From: 2-12-FULL-60-19 sp041483675
GTDB lineage: Bacteria > Desulfobacterota > Binatia > UBA9968
Assembly (NCBI GenBank): GCA_041483675.1
Contig: JBGPGE010000005.1
Span: 16,239-80,238, forward strand
Direction of reading: 5' to 3'
DNA length: 64,000 bases
In this document: positions 51,276 to 60,268 of the stretch, piece after piece
Position numbering within the stretch: position 1 is the stretch's first letter
Layout: each line of letters starts with the position of its first letter
The notes under the pieces: generated by a model
Told to the model about the DNA's origin: nothing
The model's input: the letters and a program-made list of their open reading frames with translations, nothing else
Database searches by the model: none
Made by a program: the position numbers and the translations under genes

Positions 51276-52286
51276 ATGGAGCCGATCGTCCTGTGGCAGC
51301 ATAAATGGGGCCTGACCTTCCACATTCCGTGGTATCTGTTTCTCGGGGGGCTTGCCGGCGGCACGATGACCGTGGCGTGCCTTGCCGATCTGTTGACCGG
51401 CTCCCAGGGGCGGCTGCAAAGGTTTGCCAAAGCGGCTGCCTACGTCACCGTGCCGGCGATTGTGTTAGGAGGCTTGGCTTTAACTTTTCACCTCGGCAAG
51501 CCTGAGCGCGGCATCGCCTTTCCGCTCTTTTTTACCAACTACCAATCCTGGATGACCATCGGCGGGTGGATTCTTGGCGCCTTCGCTCCTCTGGCCATCG
51601 CCTACGCCGCCGCCTGGTATCTGAACTTCGGCCGGGGCTTCAGAGTTTCTTTGGCGGTGATCGGCGCCCCGCTTGGCGTGCTCATGTCGCTCTACACCGG
51701 CTTTCTCCTCTCCGCCGCCTGGGTCATCCCCGGAGGCCGCTGGTATGTTCCGCTGTGGGATAATACCTACCTTCCGGTGCTCTTCGTTCTTTCCGGCCTT
51801 TCGACCGGCGTCGCCGCGGCCGGCCTGGGGACGTTGCTGATGGCGCGCTTCTCCGGCCCGGCAGCGCATGAACCGATGGAGGTCGCGGAGGTGGCGAGCC
51901 TGACGGATGTCGCCGCAATCATCGTCGAGGCGGCGTGGGTCTATCTCTTCTTCTCCGCGCTCAAGGTCGGCACGACCGGGCAGCAACTGGCTTACAACCT
52001 GGTGACGGGCAGCGATCTGGGGCCGTGGTTCTGGTGGGGATTTATCGCGACGGGCCTCGCCGCGCCGCTGGCGGTGAGTATCGTTCAACAGCTCGGCAAA
52101 ATCCTTTTTCATGCCGAGGCGAAATGGGTCTTCGGTCTGAAGTTCCTCCTGGTTCTCGCCGGCGGCCTGATGCTGCGCTATGTCGTCGTCTGGGGCGGAG
52201 ACTTGAAGACTCCCCTCGTCTTCCCACCTTCGATGTGGCCGGTTCCCGGCATCAGCGGTCCTCCTATTCCGGGACTCGGCGGATAG
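51276..52286 (+). CDS. NrfD/PsrC-type membrane quinone-interacting subunit
   Basis: The 336 residues have about nine hydrophobic segments. The start WHIPWYLFLGGLAGGTMTV and the HLGKPERGIAFPLFFTNYQSWMT segment are NrfD/PsrC family features. These subunits bind quinone and couple FeS electron flow to the quinol pool, usually without heme. Together with fdhA and the FeS subunit it forms a periplasm-facing formate:quinone oxidoreductase. Start has SD AGGGGA. Confidence 0.9.
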   Translation: MEPIVLWQHKWGLTFHIPWYLFLGGLAGGTMTVACLADLLTGSQGRLQRFAKAAAYVTVPAIVLGGLALTFHLGKPERGIAFPLFFTNYQSWMTIGGWILGAFAPLAIAYAAAWYLNFGRGFRVSLAVIGAPLGVLMSLYTGFLLSAAWVIPGGRWYVPLWDNTYLPVLFVLSGLSTGVAAAGLGTLLMARFSGPAAHEPMEVAEVASLTDVAAIIVEAAWVYLFFSALKVGTTGQQLAYNLVTGSDLGPWFWWGFIATGLAAPLAVSIVQQLGKILFHAEAKWVFGLKFLLVLAGGLMLRYVVVWGGDLKTPLVFPPSMWPVPGISGPPIPGLGG

Positions 52287-52287
52287 G

Positions 52288-52647
52288 ATGGCCGGAGGAC
52301 TGGCTTTTGTCCTAACCCTCTTTTTGCCGTGCCTGCTCTATGCTCAACCCACCGGTGATTCAAAGAAGGGCGAAGAGATCTACGCGGAGAAATGCACCCT
52401 CTGCCACGGCGCTCAGGGCGCGGGATGGGACTGGTCGAAGAAAGTGGAGAAGCCGCCCGTGCCGATTCCTGACCTGGCGAAGAGCGGGCCGGCCCAGTCC
52501 GACCGGTTTCTATTCGACATCATCAAAGGCGGCGGTGAGGCGGTCGGCAAAACGCGTTTCATGCCGCCTTTTAGTTTTTTGCTGAGCGATAGAGAAATAT
52601 GGGACGTCGTCGCCTATATCCGCAGGCTGGGGGCGAAGAAAAAATGA
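52288..52647 (+). CDS. Exported monoheme cytochrome c
   Basis: A signal peptide (LAFVLTLFLPCLLYAQ) precedes a 100-residue class I cytochrome with the heme motif CTLCH at about residues 36-40 and a distal Met in RFMPPFSFLLSDREIWDVVAYIR. It begins 2 bases after the NrfD stop. It could take electrons from the NrfD subunit or from the quinol pool and hand them on in the periplasm. Confidence 0.9.
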   Translation: MAGGLAFVLTLFLPCLLYAQPTGDSKKGEEIYAEKCTLCHGAQGAGWDWSKKVEKPPVPIPDLAKSGPAQSDRFLFDIIKGGGEAVGKTRFMPPFSFLLSDREIWDVVAYIRRLGAKKK

Positions 52648-53807
52648 GCCGGCCCCGGCGAATGGGACAGTTTCCCGGCACCCTCCTCTTCTGCGCCGCC
52701 GGACTCGTCCTAACGGTTGTGTCCGTGAGCGGCCTGCAGCAACTCGAAGCGCCTCACCATGAACCCACGGGGATGGTTCCCCATGCGATCGCCGTGGGCG
52801 ATTTTAACAGCGACGGAATTCCAGACATCGCGGTGCCCGCTGCGGCAGAGCGCAAAGTAACCGTGCTGATCGGCAACGGTAAAGGCGGCTTTGCCGGCAA
52901 TCACAGCTATCCGACGGGAATGGGGCCGAGCTGGGTAGAGATCGGCGACTGGAACGGCGACAGCAAGCTTGACATCGTGACGGCGAACACGGGGGCCGGA
53001 AGCCTGACCTTCTACCTCGGCGACGGAAACGGACATTTCACGCGCGCGGAAGATTTTCCGGATATTCATGGCCCGGCCTCCGCGGTGGCGGTGGATGTGA
53101 ACCGCGACGGCAAAATCGATCTCGCGGTCGTCCAGGCGCGCGAATCGCGCGTGCTGATTCTCGAAAACCAGGGCGGCAGTTTTAAGCTCGGCGCAACCTA
53201 CGACGTCGGCCGAGGGCCGCACATCGTAACCAAAGCCGATCTCAACGCAGACGGCATGCCGGACCTCATCGTCGGCACGTTCGCCCGCCACATGCTTGCC
53301 GTCCTGCTCGGCAAAGGAGACGGGACGTTCGTCAAGGCGGGCGAGACCCCCGTGGGCCGCTTCCCCCATTACGTTGCGCTCGGCGACTGGAACCGCGACG
53401 GGCGTCAGGACCTCGCCGTGGTTTCGGCCGGAGAAGACGCGATCTATCTGTTTGAAGGCGACGGAACCGGCGCGCTCAGCAAAAGCGGGATGCTGCCGAC
53501 CGGCGCGAACCCGCACGGCCTCGCGACCGCCGATCTCGACGGCGACGGCTTTGCGGATCTCGTTGTCTCGACGCGCAGCGCCGGCGAGCTGGCGATCTTT
53601 TTGGGGGATGGCAAGGGAGGCTTTAAACCGTTGCCGGCGATAAGAACGAAGCAGGATATTATCGCGCTTGCGGCCGGAGACTTCGATCGCGACGGAAAAA
53701 TAGATTTGGCCTTGGTGTCGGCGAGTTACAATTCAGTCGTGATGCTGCGCGGGGACGGCAAAGGCGGCTTTGCGCCGTTCCCGGGCGCCAATGCGCAAAA
53801 AATGTGA
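52644..53807 (+). CDS. Exported FG-GAP/VCBS repeat beta-propeller
   Basis: The ATG at 52644 overlaps the cytochrome stop (ATGA). A signal-anchor-like helix (TLLFCAAGLVLTVVSVSGL) precedes about seven repeats, each with a Ca-binding DxNxDGxxDIxV-type motif (DFNSDGIPDIAV, DVNRDGKIDLAV, DLDGDGFADLVV). This is a seven-bladed propeller in the periplasm or on the cell surface. Its place in a respiratory operon is unusual; no enzymatic residues are evident. Confidence 0.85.
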   Translation: MSRPRRMGQFPGTLLFCAAGLVLTVVSVSGLQQLEAPHHEPTGMVPHAIAVGDFNSDGIPDIAVPAAAERKVTVLIGNGKGGFAGNHSYPTGMGPSWVEIGDWNGDSKLDIVTANTGAGSLTFYLGDGNGHFTRAEDFPDIHGPASAVAVDVNRDGKIDLAVVQARESRVLILENQGGSFKLGATYDVGRGPHIVTKADLNADGMPDLIVGTFARHMLAVLLGKGDGTFVKAGETPVGRFPHYVALGDWNRDGRQDLAVVSAGEDAIYLFEGDGTGALSKSGMLPTGANPHGLATADLDGDGFADLVVSTRSAGELAIFLGDGKGGFKPLPAIRTKQDIIALAAGDFDRDGKIDLALVSASYNSVVMLRGDGKGGFAPFPGANAQKM

Positions 53808-53817
53808 GGTGTGAACG

Positions 53818-54489
53818 ATGATTTCCTTGGAACGCGCGAATGAATTACAGGCGGAATGGATCGAGGACCTGCGCGGGCAGATACGCCTCTGGCGTCAGCC
53901 TGTGCTGCTTGCGTCGGTGATCGTGACGCTGCTCCTTGCCGCCGTCGTCCAGGTAACCTGGTCCGCCTGGTTTCTGCTGGCAGCCGGCCGCGGCTTTGTT
54001 CCGGAGACGCTTTACCCGGTCTGGGGATTTGTCGTTACGCTCGGCACCGTTTTCGGCCAGGCTGTGGGCTGGGCCGGCGGCAGCCTCGTCGCGTTTTACC
54101 TGATGACGCTCTTCGGTTTTCCCGCGAACTGGCCCACGGCGCGCGTCGCGATGAGCCTCGTCTACCTCGGCCTCGCGGCGGTTCCCCTTTCCGCCTATCA
54201 CTTGCTGTACGGCGGCTGGCTTGAGGGGATGCCGCGCGTCGGTTTTGAGGAATGGCTTAAGGTCAATCAGCCCGACGCCTACCGGCTCTTGACCTACATC
54301 CATCCGGTCGTGGATCGTTTAGTGTTGCCGCTCGCTATAGTCTTCCTGGCGATTCTCTGGAAGTACGGCGACAAACTCGACCGCCATCCGATCTATCACG
54401 AGCTGCTGGCGCTGTCGCTGCTTGGAACCTCTTTCGCCGTCGCGCTCTCTCTCGCGTCGCACTCCATTCTCGTGCACATTCGCATGTAA
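53818..54489 (+). CDS. Integral membrane protein of the formate dehydrogenase cluster
   Basis: The 223 residues have about five hydrophobic segments with His residues at likely membrane edges (AVPLSAYHLLYGG, YIHPVVDRLV, LASHSILVHIRM). Paired His in such segments could ligate heme, but I do not recognise a cytochrome b family. The gene lies 10 bases after the propeller gene and 11 bases before the oxidase-like gene. Confidence 0.65.
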   Translation: MISLERANELQAEWIEDLRGQIRLWRQPVLLASVIVTLLLAAVVQVTWSAWFLLAAGRGFVPETLYPVWGFVVTLGTVFGQAVGWAGGSLVAFYLMTLFGFPANWPTARVAMSLVYLGLAAVPLSAYHLLYGGWLEGMPRVGFEEWLKVNQPDAYRLLTYIHPVVDRLVLPLAIVFLAILWKYGDKLDRHPIYHELLALSLLGTSFAVALSLASHSILVHIRM

Positions 54490-54500
54490 GCCGGCCGGTT

Positions 54501-55157
54501 ATGGAGCGCTTGAACCCTGAGCAGTTGAAGCGGGAGCAGGCCGCCACTCTCGCTTCTCCGCGGATGCGCTACGGCCTGCTGGCGCGCCTGCTCTTTCTGA
54601 CGGCGGACCTATTCTACGGACGGGCGAAAAGCCTCTCTAAATTCAAAGTCCTCGAGATCATCGCTCGGATGCCGTATCAGGCGTGGGAGAATGTCGCTTA
54701 CGTCGCGATGACCCACACGCATGCAGAGCCCGACTTCGCGCGCCGGATCTTCCGGCGGGCGCAGGAGAGCCGGATGCAACAGGACAACGAGCAGTGGCAC
54801 CTCCTGATCCTTGAGGAGCTGAAAAATAAAAGGGGCATCCGCGAAAACTTCTTGCAGCACTGGCTGATCCCGCAAGCGATCGCCTTTTTCTATTACCATA
54901 TCTCCTGGCTCCTCTATGTGATCCGGCCCAGGTGGAGCTATCTGCTGAACGCTCATTTCGAGGACCACGCCGAACACGAATACATGGAGTTCGTGGCGGA
55001 GAATCCCGCTCTCGAACAGGAGCCGTTCGAGAGCTTATTCAGAGACGACTACGGACACTTCTCCTCCCTGGCGGATCTCTTTCGCCAGATCGGCTACGAC
55101 GAGAAAGCCCACAAGCTGGAGAGTTTGGCACGTTTGGATGCGCCGCGGTTTCACTAG
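54501..55157 (+). CDS. Divergent alternative oxidase (AOX)-like diiron protein
   Basis: The 218 residues match the four-helix AOX pattern. All six iron ligands are in place: E52 (KVLEIIARMP), E97 and H100 (NEQWH, compare NERMH), E154 (FEDHAEHEY, compare LEEEAIHSY), E201 and H204 (DEKAH, compare DEAHH). Between helices 2 and 3 the hydrophobic stretch of AOX (FFYYHISWLLYVI) is kept. AOX is a monotopic membrane quinol oxidase that reduces oxygen to water without pumping protons. It is the last gene of the formate dehydrogenase cluster and could oxidise the quinol made by the complex. Confidence 0.75.
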   Translation: MERLNPEQLKREQAATLASPRMRYGLLARLLFLTADLFYGRAKSLSKFKVLEIIARMPYQAWENVAYVAMTHTHAEPDFARRIFRRAQESRMQQDNEQWHLLILEELKNKRGIRENFLQHWLIPQAIAFFYYHISWLLYVIRPRWSYLLNAHFEDHAEHEYMEFVAENPALEQEPFESLFRDDYGHFSSLADLFRQIGYDEKAHKLESLARLDAPRFH

Positions 55158-55228
55158 ACCGGTTTAATCCGAGCGCAGCGCAACGTGGTCGCCCTCGCTG
55201 TCGAAAACCACGGCGCGGCGGAATCGCG

Positions 55229-55330
55229 TCAGCGGTTGAGGTATTTCTTCGTCAGCGCGTTGCTGTAGTCCCTGACTTCCGGCGAGACCGCCAGTAGTTG
55301 GCGGAACACCGGCTCGCCTTCGTTGGCGAG
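55229..55330 (-). pseudogene. Possible gene remnant, C-terminal fragment
   Basis: On the minus strand a frame of about 33 codons with protein-like composition (ANEGEPVFRQLLAVSPEVRD, ending ALTKKYLNR and a stop) lies without a start in the gap between the AOX-like gene and ilvD. It looks like the end of a decayed gene. Upstream the sequence turns into repeat-like DNA. The remaining gap holds nothing else recognisable. Confidence 0.35.
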
Positions 55331-55393
55331 CGTAGCTCTTGTGAAAAATCTGGCGTTTCCTCGGTTGAAGCTGAGGCTCCTCGTTCCGGCTGA

Positions 55394-57067
55394 CTACCCG
55401 GTCACCGCGCCTTCAGACGCGGATGAAACCAGCTTCGCGTATTTCGCCATGACGCCGGTGGTGTAGCGCGGAGCGGGGGCTTTCCACGCGCTCAGCCGCG
55501 AGCGCAGCTCGCTCTCTGCAATCTCGAGGTCGAGACGGCGCGCCGCGATATCGAAGATAATCGTGTCGCCGTTGCGCACGGCGGCAATCGGTCCTCCGCT
55601 GGCGGCCTCGGGCGCAACGTGTCCAGCCATGAGGCCGTGAGTTGCGCCGGAGAAGCGCCCATCGGTAAGCAGCGCGACGGAATCGCCGAGCCCCGCGCCG
55701 ACCAGCGCCGCGGTGACGGCGAGCATCTCGCGCATTCCCGGCCCGCCCTTCGGCCCCTCGTACCGAATTACGACGACGTCGTTGGCTTTGATCTCCTGGC
55801 GCTGCACGGCCTGGAAGGCATCTTCCTCCCGGTCGAAAACCCGCGCCGGGCCGCGATGGAGCATCCGTTCGTGGCCGGCCACTTTCACGACGCAACCTTC
55901 GGGAGCAAGATTGCCGTGCAGAATCACCAGGCCGCCGGTCGCCTTCAGCGGATTCGACAACGGGCGGAGAACTTCCTGGCCCCGCGTCTCGGTCGCACTC
56001 CGCGCCTCGTCACCGAGGCTTCTGCCGGTGACGGTTAGTGTATCGGCGTGAACGAAACCGCCTTCAAGCAATCTTTTGGCGAGGAATTGAATCCCGCCGG
56101 CCCGGTAGAGATCGCTGGCGACGAACCTGCCGCCTGGCTTTAAGTCGGCGATCAGCGGCGTGCGCGAGCTGATCCGGTCGAAGTCGTCGATGGCCAGCTC
56201 AACGCCCGCTTCGCGCGCGATGGCGAGCAGGTGCAGCACCGCGTTGGTCGAGCCGCCGGTCGCTGCAACCGAGACGATGGCGTTTTCAACCGCTTTGCGC
56301 GTGAGAATCTGCGACGGACGAATGTCGCGGCGAAGCAGATCCATGACGAGTTTCCCGGCGTTGAACGCCGCCTCGTCTTTCTCCGCCACCATCGCCGGGA
56401 TGCCGTTGCTCCCGAGCGGCGAGATGCCGAGAAATTCCATCACCGTGGACATGGTGTTGGCGGTGAACTGCCCGCCGCACGCCCCCGCGCCGGGACAGGC
56501 GGTGTCTTCGATCGCCTTGAGCTGTCGGGCATCGATCTTGCCGCTGCCATACGCGCCGACCGCTTCGAAGACGTCTTGAATCGTCAAGTCGCGCTCTCCG
56601 AGATGGCCGGGAGCGATCGAGCCGCCGTAGAGCGCGAGGCCGGGAATGTCGAGTCTGGCCAGCGCCATCACCACGCCGGGGTTGGTCTTGTCGCAGCCCG
56701 AGATGCAGACCAGCGCGTCGAAGTGGTTGCCGCGCGCGACGAGCTCGATAGAGTCGGCGATCACCTCGCGGCTGACGAGCGAGCACTTCATGCCTTCCGC
56801 GCCCATGCTGATGCCGTCCGAGATGGAGACGGTGTTGAACTCCATCGGCGTGCCGCCCGCGGCGCGGATGCCCTCTTTCACTTTGGCCGCCAACCGTCGC
56901 AGGTGAAAATTGCACGGCCCGATCTCGATCCAGGTGTTGGCGACTCCGACGATGGGCCGCGCCAGGTCTTCATCCGTAAACCCGACGCTTTTCAGCATCG
57001 AGCGCGACGGCGCCCGGTTCGGCCCGTCCGTGATCGCCCGGCTCCGGGGTTTCAAATTGTCAGCCAT
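55394..57067 (-). CDS. ilvD: Dihydroxy-acid dehydratase
   Basis: IlvD dehydrates 2,3-dihydroxy acids to 2-keto acids in branched-chain amino acid synthesis. The 557 residues have the iron-sulfur Cys sites (CNFHLRRLA, ISGCDKTNPG, CPGAGACGGQFTANTM) and a C-terminal GLMAGHVAPEAASGGPIA with the catalytic Ser region (DGRFSGATHG). AAGGAG precedes the ATG. No other ilv gene is adjacent. Confidence 0.97.
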   Translation of the reverse strand: MADNLKPRSRAITDGPNRAPSRSMLKSVGFTDEDLARPIVGVANTWIEIGPCNFHLRRLAAKVKEGIRAAGGTPMEFNTVSISDGISMGAEGMKCSLVSREVIADSIELVARGNHFDALVCISGCDKTNPGVVMALARLDIPGLALYGGSIAPGHLGERDLTIQDVFEAVGAYGSGKIDARQLKAIEDTACPGAGACGGQFTANTMSTVMEFLGISPLGSNGIPAMVAEKDEAAFNAGKLVMDLLRRDIRPSQILTRKAVENAIVSVAATGGSTNAVLHLLAIAREAGVELAIDDFDRISSRTPLIADLKPGGRFVASDLYRAGGIQFLAKRLLEGGFVHADTLTVTGRSLGDEARSATETRGQEVLRPLSNPLKATGGLVILHGNLAPEGCVVKVAGHERMLHRGPARVFDREEDAFQAVQRQEIKANDVVVIRYEGPKGGPGMREMLAVTAALVGAGLGDSVALLTDGRFSGATHGLMAGHVAPEAASGGPIAAVRNGDTIIFDIAARRLDLEIAESELRSRLSAWKAPAPRYTTGVMAKYAKLVSSASEGAVTG

Positions 57068-57291
57068 GATTTGCTCCTTGCCTTGAGTCTCTTGCGCAGA
57101 CCATAAATTTAACTATGGCTTCGCCCGTTTTGCAAGCATCCTTAGTTCTTCGTCCGTTTGACAAAACCTAAATAGTTGACCGATAATCCCGCCACACTCT
57201 CCTATCCCGCCGCCGAGAGGGGCTACAAGCAATAAATCGAGAAGGCACGCCTTCTTTCGGGGTGGCGTAGTCAGTCGGCGTGAAGTGAAAT

Positions 57292-58056
57292 ATGACCAAC
57301 GACAAGCAACGAAAGATCGAAGACTTAGTCCATAAAATCCCCAGCCTTACGGCCGGGCAAATCTACTGGCTTGATCGGGTGATCCAAGTGTTCGAAAGCC
57401 CCCATACTTTCCAGATCTTGGATTCCGATCTTCTTGATCAGACGACCCTTGACAATTTTGGAGACGCATTGCGCATCCATCACAGTTTCTCCGCTGAGCC
57501 TTTTTCCAAGGACAAGTTCGAATATGTGCTGGAGAAGGTCCTCAAGATGAGCGGTCACGACGCAAGTTTAGCGCCCAAAGGTCATCGAGGCCACGATATT
57601 ACGATCAACGGAACGAGAGTATCCCTCAAGACCCAAGCCGACACGAATATCAGGGAAAGCAAAATTTGGATTAGCAAGTTCATGGAGCTGGGTCGAGGCC
57701 TGTGGGGAGACAATCCGAAGGACCTGGTCCAGCTAAGAAAAGCTTTCCTGCAGCATCTTCAAAATTATGAACGCATATTCACTCTACGAGCTCTCGACCG
57801 CGCGCCCCACTGGCGCTACGAGCTTGTGGAAATTCCAAGAACTCTCATGCTCGCCGCTAAGAACGGGAAGCTCGAGATGCAACTCAAGAGTAAACAGTTT
57901 CCAAAACCCGGATACTGCTACGTACGCTCAAAGGGCAAGGACCTCTACCAACTCTATTTCGATGCCGGCAGCGAAAGAAAGCTTCAGATAAAAAATCTGC
58001 TGAAGAGCCGCTGTGTCGTGCACGCTACGTGGAGCTTCGCTATACCGCCGGAATAA
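57292..58056 (+). CDS. Probable type II restriction endonuclease
   Basis: The 254-residue protein lies tail-to-tail with a DNA methyltransferase, overlapping it by 17 bases. A PD-(D/E)xK-like catalytic patch is seen at residues 100-117: GHDITINGTRVSLKTQAD (D102, then S111-L-K113). This is followed by IWISKFMELGRG. No other known enzyme signature is present. The recognition site cannot be read. GC content is lower than in the flanks, as expected for a mobile restriction-modification unit. Confidence 0.75.
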   Translation: MTNDKQRKIEDLVHKIPSLTAGQIYWLDRVIQVFESPHTFQILDSDLLDQTTLDNFGDALRIHHSFSAEPFSKDKFEYVLEKVLKMSGHDASLAPKGHRGHDITINGTRVSLKTQADTNIRESKIWISKFMELGRGLWGDNPKDLVQLRKAFLQHLQNYERIFTLRALDRAPHWRYELVEIPRTLMLAAKNGKLEMQLKSKQFPKPGYCYVRSKGKDLYQLYFDAGSERKLQIKNLLKSRCVVHATWSFAIPPE

Positions 58057-58927
58057 GTGTTGCTTGTACCAGCGAGGTCCTTCTCTTCGCAATCTTAATG
58101 TATTCCGGGTTTATCTCTATACCGACGCACCTCCGACCTAATTCCTTTGCCACAATCCCGACGGTGCCTGCGCCAAAAAATGGGTCGAGAACTAAGTCCC
58201 CTTCCTTTGAACCCGCAAGCATACATGGACGAATTAGGGCGCGTGGAAATACAGCGAAGTGAGCGTCGGGGCAAGGCTCAGTATTGACGGACCAGACCGT
58301 TCTCTTATTCTTCAAGCCGTTCGCATCGGCGGTCGGCTCTTTCGTTATTTCCTGATAAAACGAGTACTGCTCAGATTTTGTGAACAGGAACAGATACTCG
58401 TGAGCTACAGTAAACCGGTCTTTCACGCTCTCTGGCTGGCAGTTAGGCTTGTACCAAATAAGGTCGTTTCGCAGATACCAGCCCTCTCTTTGACAAGCCA
58501 TTGCAACCATCCACGCTACCCCTATGAGGTCCTTCTTCTTCAAACCTTCAGGCGTCGGGTGACGATAGGACATCGCACGTCCTCTGTTCTTGGAATCCTC
58601 CTGCCGCCACTTTCTACCGCCGGAAGTGTAAGTATTCCCGATGTTGAGCCAGAAGGTTCCGTCAGGCCGCAACACGCGCCTGACCTCCCCGAATATGTCG
58701 ACTAGTCCCTGAATATAGTGGTTCAAATCAGGTTCCGCCCCAATCTGGGATTCAACGCCGTAATCCCGGACTCCCCAATAAGGCGGAGATGTTATTACAC
58801 ACTGAAAAGTATTGTCGGGCAAAGATCGGATGACCTCCCGCGTATCGCCCTGCACGACCACGAGAGGGCTGTCACGGGTCGGCTCTTTGAAACTTTCGCT
58901 CTCGGCCTTTCCGTTCCGTCTGTCCAT
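58040..58927 (-). CDS. DNA (cytosine-N4 or adenine-N6) methyltransferase, beta class
   Basis: The 295-residue protein has the catalytic motif TSPPYWG at residues 46-52 before the SAM-binding motif DPFFGAGT (about 252-259), the beta-class order. SPPY favours N4-cytosine methylation. IWYKPN and HEYLFLFTK segments are typical of this group. It protects the site cut by the neighbouring endonuclease. It starts 20 bases after the small HTH gene; no good SD is seen. Confidence 0.9.
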   Translation of the reverse strand: MDRRNGKAESESFKEPTRDSPLVVVQGDTREVIRSLPDNTFQCVITSPPYWGVRDYGVESQIGAEPDLNHYIQGLVDIFGEVRRVLRPDGTFWLNIGNTYTSGGRKWRQEDSKNRGRAMSYRHPTPEGLKKKDLIGVAWMVAMACQREGWYLRNDLIWYKPNCQPESVKDRFTVAHEYLFLFTKSEQYSFYQEITKEPTADANGLKNKRTVWSVNTEPCPDAHFAVFPRALIRPCMLAGSKEGDLVLDPFFGAGTVGIVAKELGRRCVGIEINPEYIKIAKRRTSLVQATLIPAV

Positions 58928-58947
58928 AAGTTGATACTATATAAATC

Positions 58948-59163
58948 CTAACGCTTACGCAAGCGTGTTCCTCGCTGCTTTTCCGGTCTGCCTCGCTTCT
59001 TTTTCCCGTGCTGCGCAAACTGCCTCAAGTCAGACACTTCAATCAGGTGGTCCCGGCCGTATTTGACCGACTTCAGTCTGTCTTCCAATATAAATTGACG
59101 CACTCGGGACGGTGTGACGCCGAGGTATTTCGCGGCAGCTTCGGTTGTCAACAACTCGCTCAT
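58948..59163 (-). CDS. Excisionase/MerR-like helix-turn-helix regulator of the R-M unit
   Basis: The 71 residues start with LLTTEAAAKYLGVTPSRVRQF, a winged-helix HTH of the excisionase type, followed by a wing (LKSVKYGRDHLIEVSDLRQF) and a basic tail (KKKRGRPEKQRGTRLRKR). Its position just 5' of the methyltransferase suggests a controller role, although classical C proteins are of the XRE type. The longer upstream frame is rejected because conservation starts at this ATG. A TATATT box ~9 bases upstream and the lack of an SD hint at a leaderless mRNA. Confidence 0.75.
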   Translation of the reverse strand: MSELLTTEAAAKYLGVTPSRVRQFILEDRLKSVKYGRDHLIEVSDLRQFAQHGKKKRGRPEKQRGTRLRKR

Positions 59164-59350
59164 GTGCGAACAATATACGATAAACCAAGCCCCAATAAAA
59201 GAATTTTTTGACTGGCTGGAAGCCGGCGCGGGAGAGGCGGACCTTTGCCGACACGCCCTTCTGAGTGGCGGTGTGAGTCTTGGGATCGGAATCATCGCCG
59301 AACCACTCTCGTGATTGCCGGAGAGGCTGGCGCGTAAAAGAAGAAAACTA

Positions 59351-60268
59351 TCAGAATCCGAGTTGCTTGACGAAATCGTTCACGGGCGGCGACCACAAGC
59401 GGCCGCCGGAGGCCAGCAGCGCATGGCCGTCTTTGACTCCGGGCACCGGCGGCGTCATCACGAAGTGAGTCTTGCTGCCGCCGGCGCTGAACGCCCCGTG
59501 CCAATCCTTGGGCGCTTCCGCTCCCCAGAATAAATCGTTTTCCGCGTAGAGCCAGAGCGAGGGTATCCGCGCCGTCTTGCCGAATTCCTCGAACAGCTTG
59601 GTCAGGTTCTCGGGCTTACAACTCCGGCCCGGCGAGTCGTCCGGCGAGCCCCCGGCGCCCCCGGAAAAGTTGATGGCGCCGAACACGCCGGGCGGGTTTC
59701 CGGCGGCGACTGCGACCGTAGTCAGCCCGCCCACGGACTGTCCGACGAGCAGGATTTTGTCCTTGGCGGCCCACGGCTGTTCCCGCGCCCAATCCAGCGT
59801 GGCGAGCACCACCTCTCCCGCGATCTTCGCCACCTTTGCATAATCAGGATCGGTCCGGCACGAGCCGAAGCGCCAGGTGGCGCCGGAGGCTTCAGCATCC
59901 ACACCGCCGGTTTCGCCGTATCCCCGCCGCACCGGCGCGATGACCGCGAAGCCCTTGCGCCGCCAAAAGTTGCCGTGCCCGACCGGGACGGGATATTTGA
60001 GATTCGCGCGCACCTCGCGATCAGCCGCGCGGCCATGCGAGAAAACGACCACCGGAAACGGCCCGTCTCCCTGGGGCTTGTAGAAGTGCGCCGACATCGC
60101 GACCTCGCCGCCGAAAAAACCGCCACCTGTCATCGGAAGCTTGAGGATCTGCGGCTGCACCAGCGCTTGAGCGGACGACGCCTCTTTGCTCTCCTGAGCG
60201 CGGAGCGACGGCACACCCGGCGCGAGCGCCGCCGCCAACATTAACAGCCAGGGGATGATCCGCGTCAT
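59351..60268 (-). CDS. Exported alpha/beta hydrolase (dienelactone/prolyl-oligopeptidase-like)
   Basis: The ATG at 60268 begins a signal peptide (IIPWLLMLAAALAPGVPSLRA). The 305 residues show FPVVVFSHGRAADRE (oxyanion region), GFAVIAPVRRGYGETGG, the nucleophile elbow GQSVGG (Ser ~178), an Asp strand (LWLYAENDLFWG) and a C-terminal His (KDGHALLASG). It is therefore a complete serine hydrolase. The start further upstream is rejected. Substrate unknown. Confidence 0.88.
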   Translation of the reverse strand: MTRIIPWLLMLAAALAPGVPSLRAQESKEASSAQALVQPQILKLPMTGGGFFGGEVAMSAHFYKPQGDGPFPVVVFSHGRAADREVRANLKYPVPVGHGNFWRRKGFAVIAPVRRGYGETGGVDAEASGATWRFGSCRTDPDYAKVAKIAGEVVLATLDWAREQPWAAKDKILLVGQSVGGLTTVAVAAGNPPGVFGAINFSGGAGGSPDDSPGRSCKPENLTKLFEEFGKTARIPSLWLYAENDLFWGAEAPKDWHGAFSAGGSKTHFVMTPPVPGVKDGHALLASGGRLWSPPVNDFVKQLGF

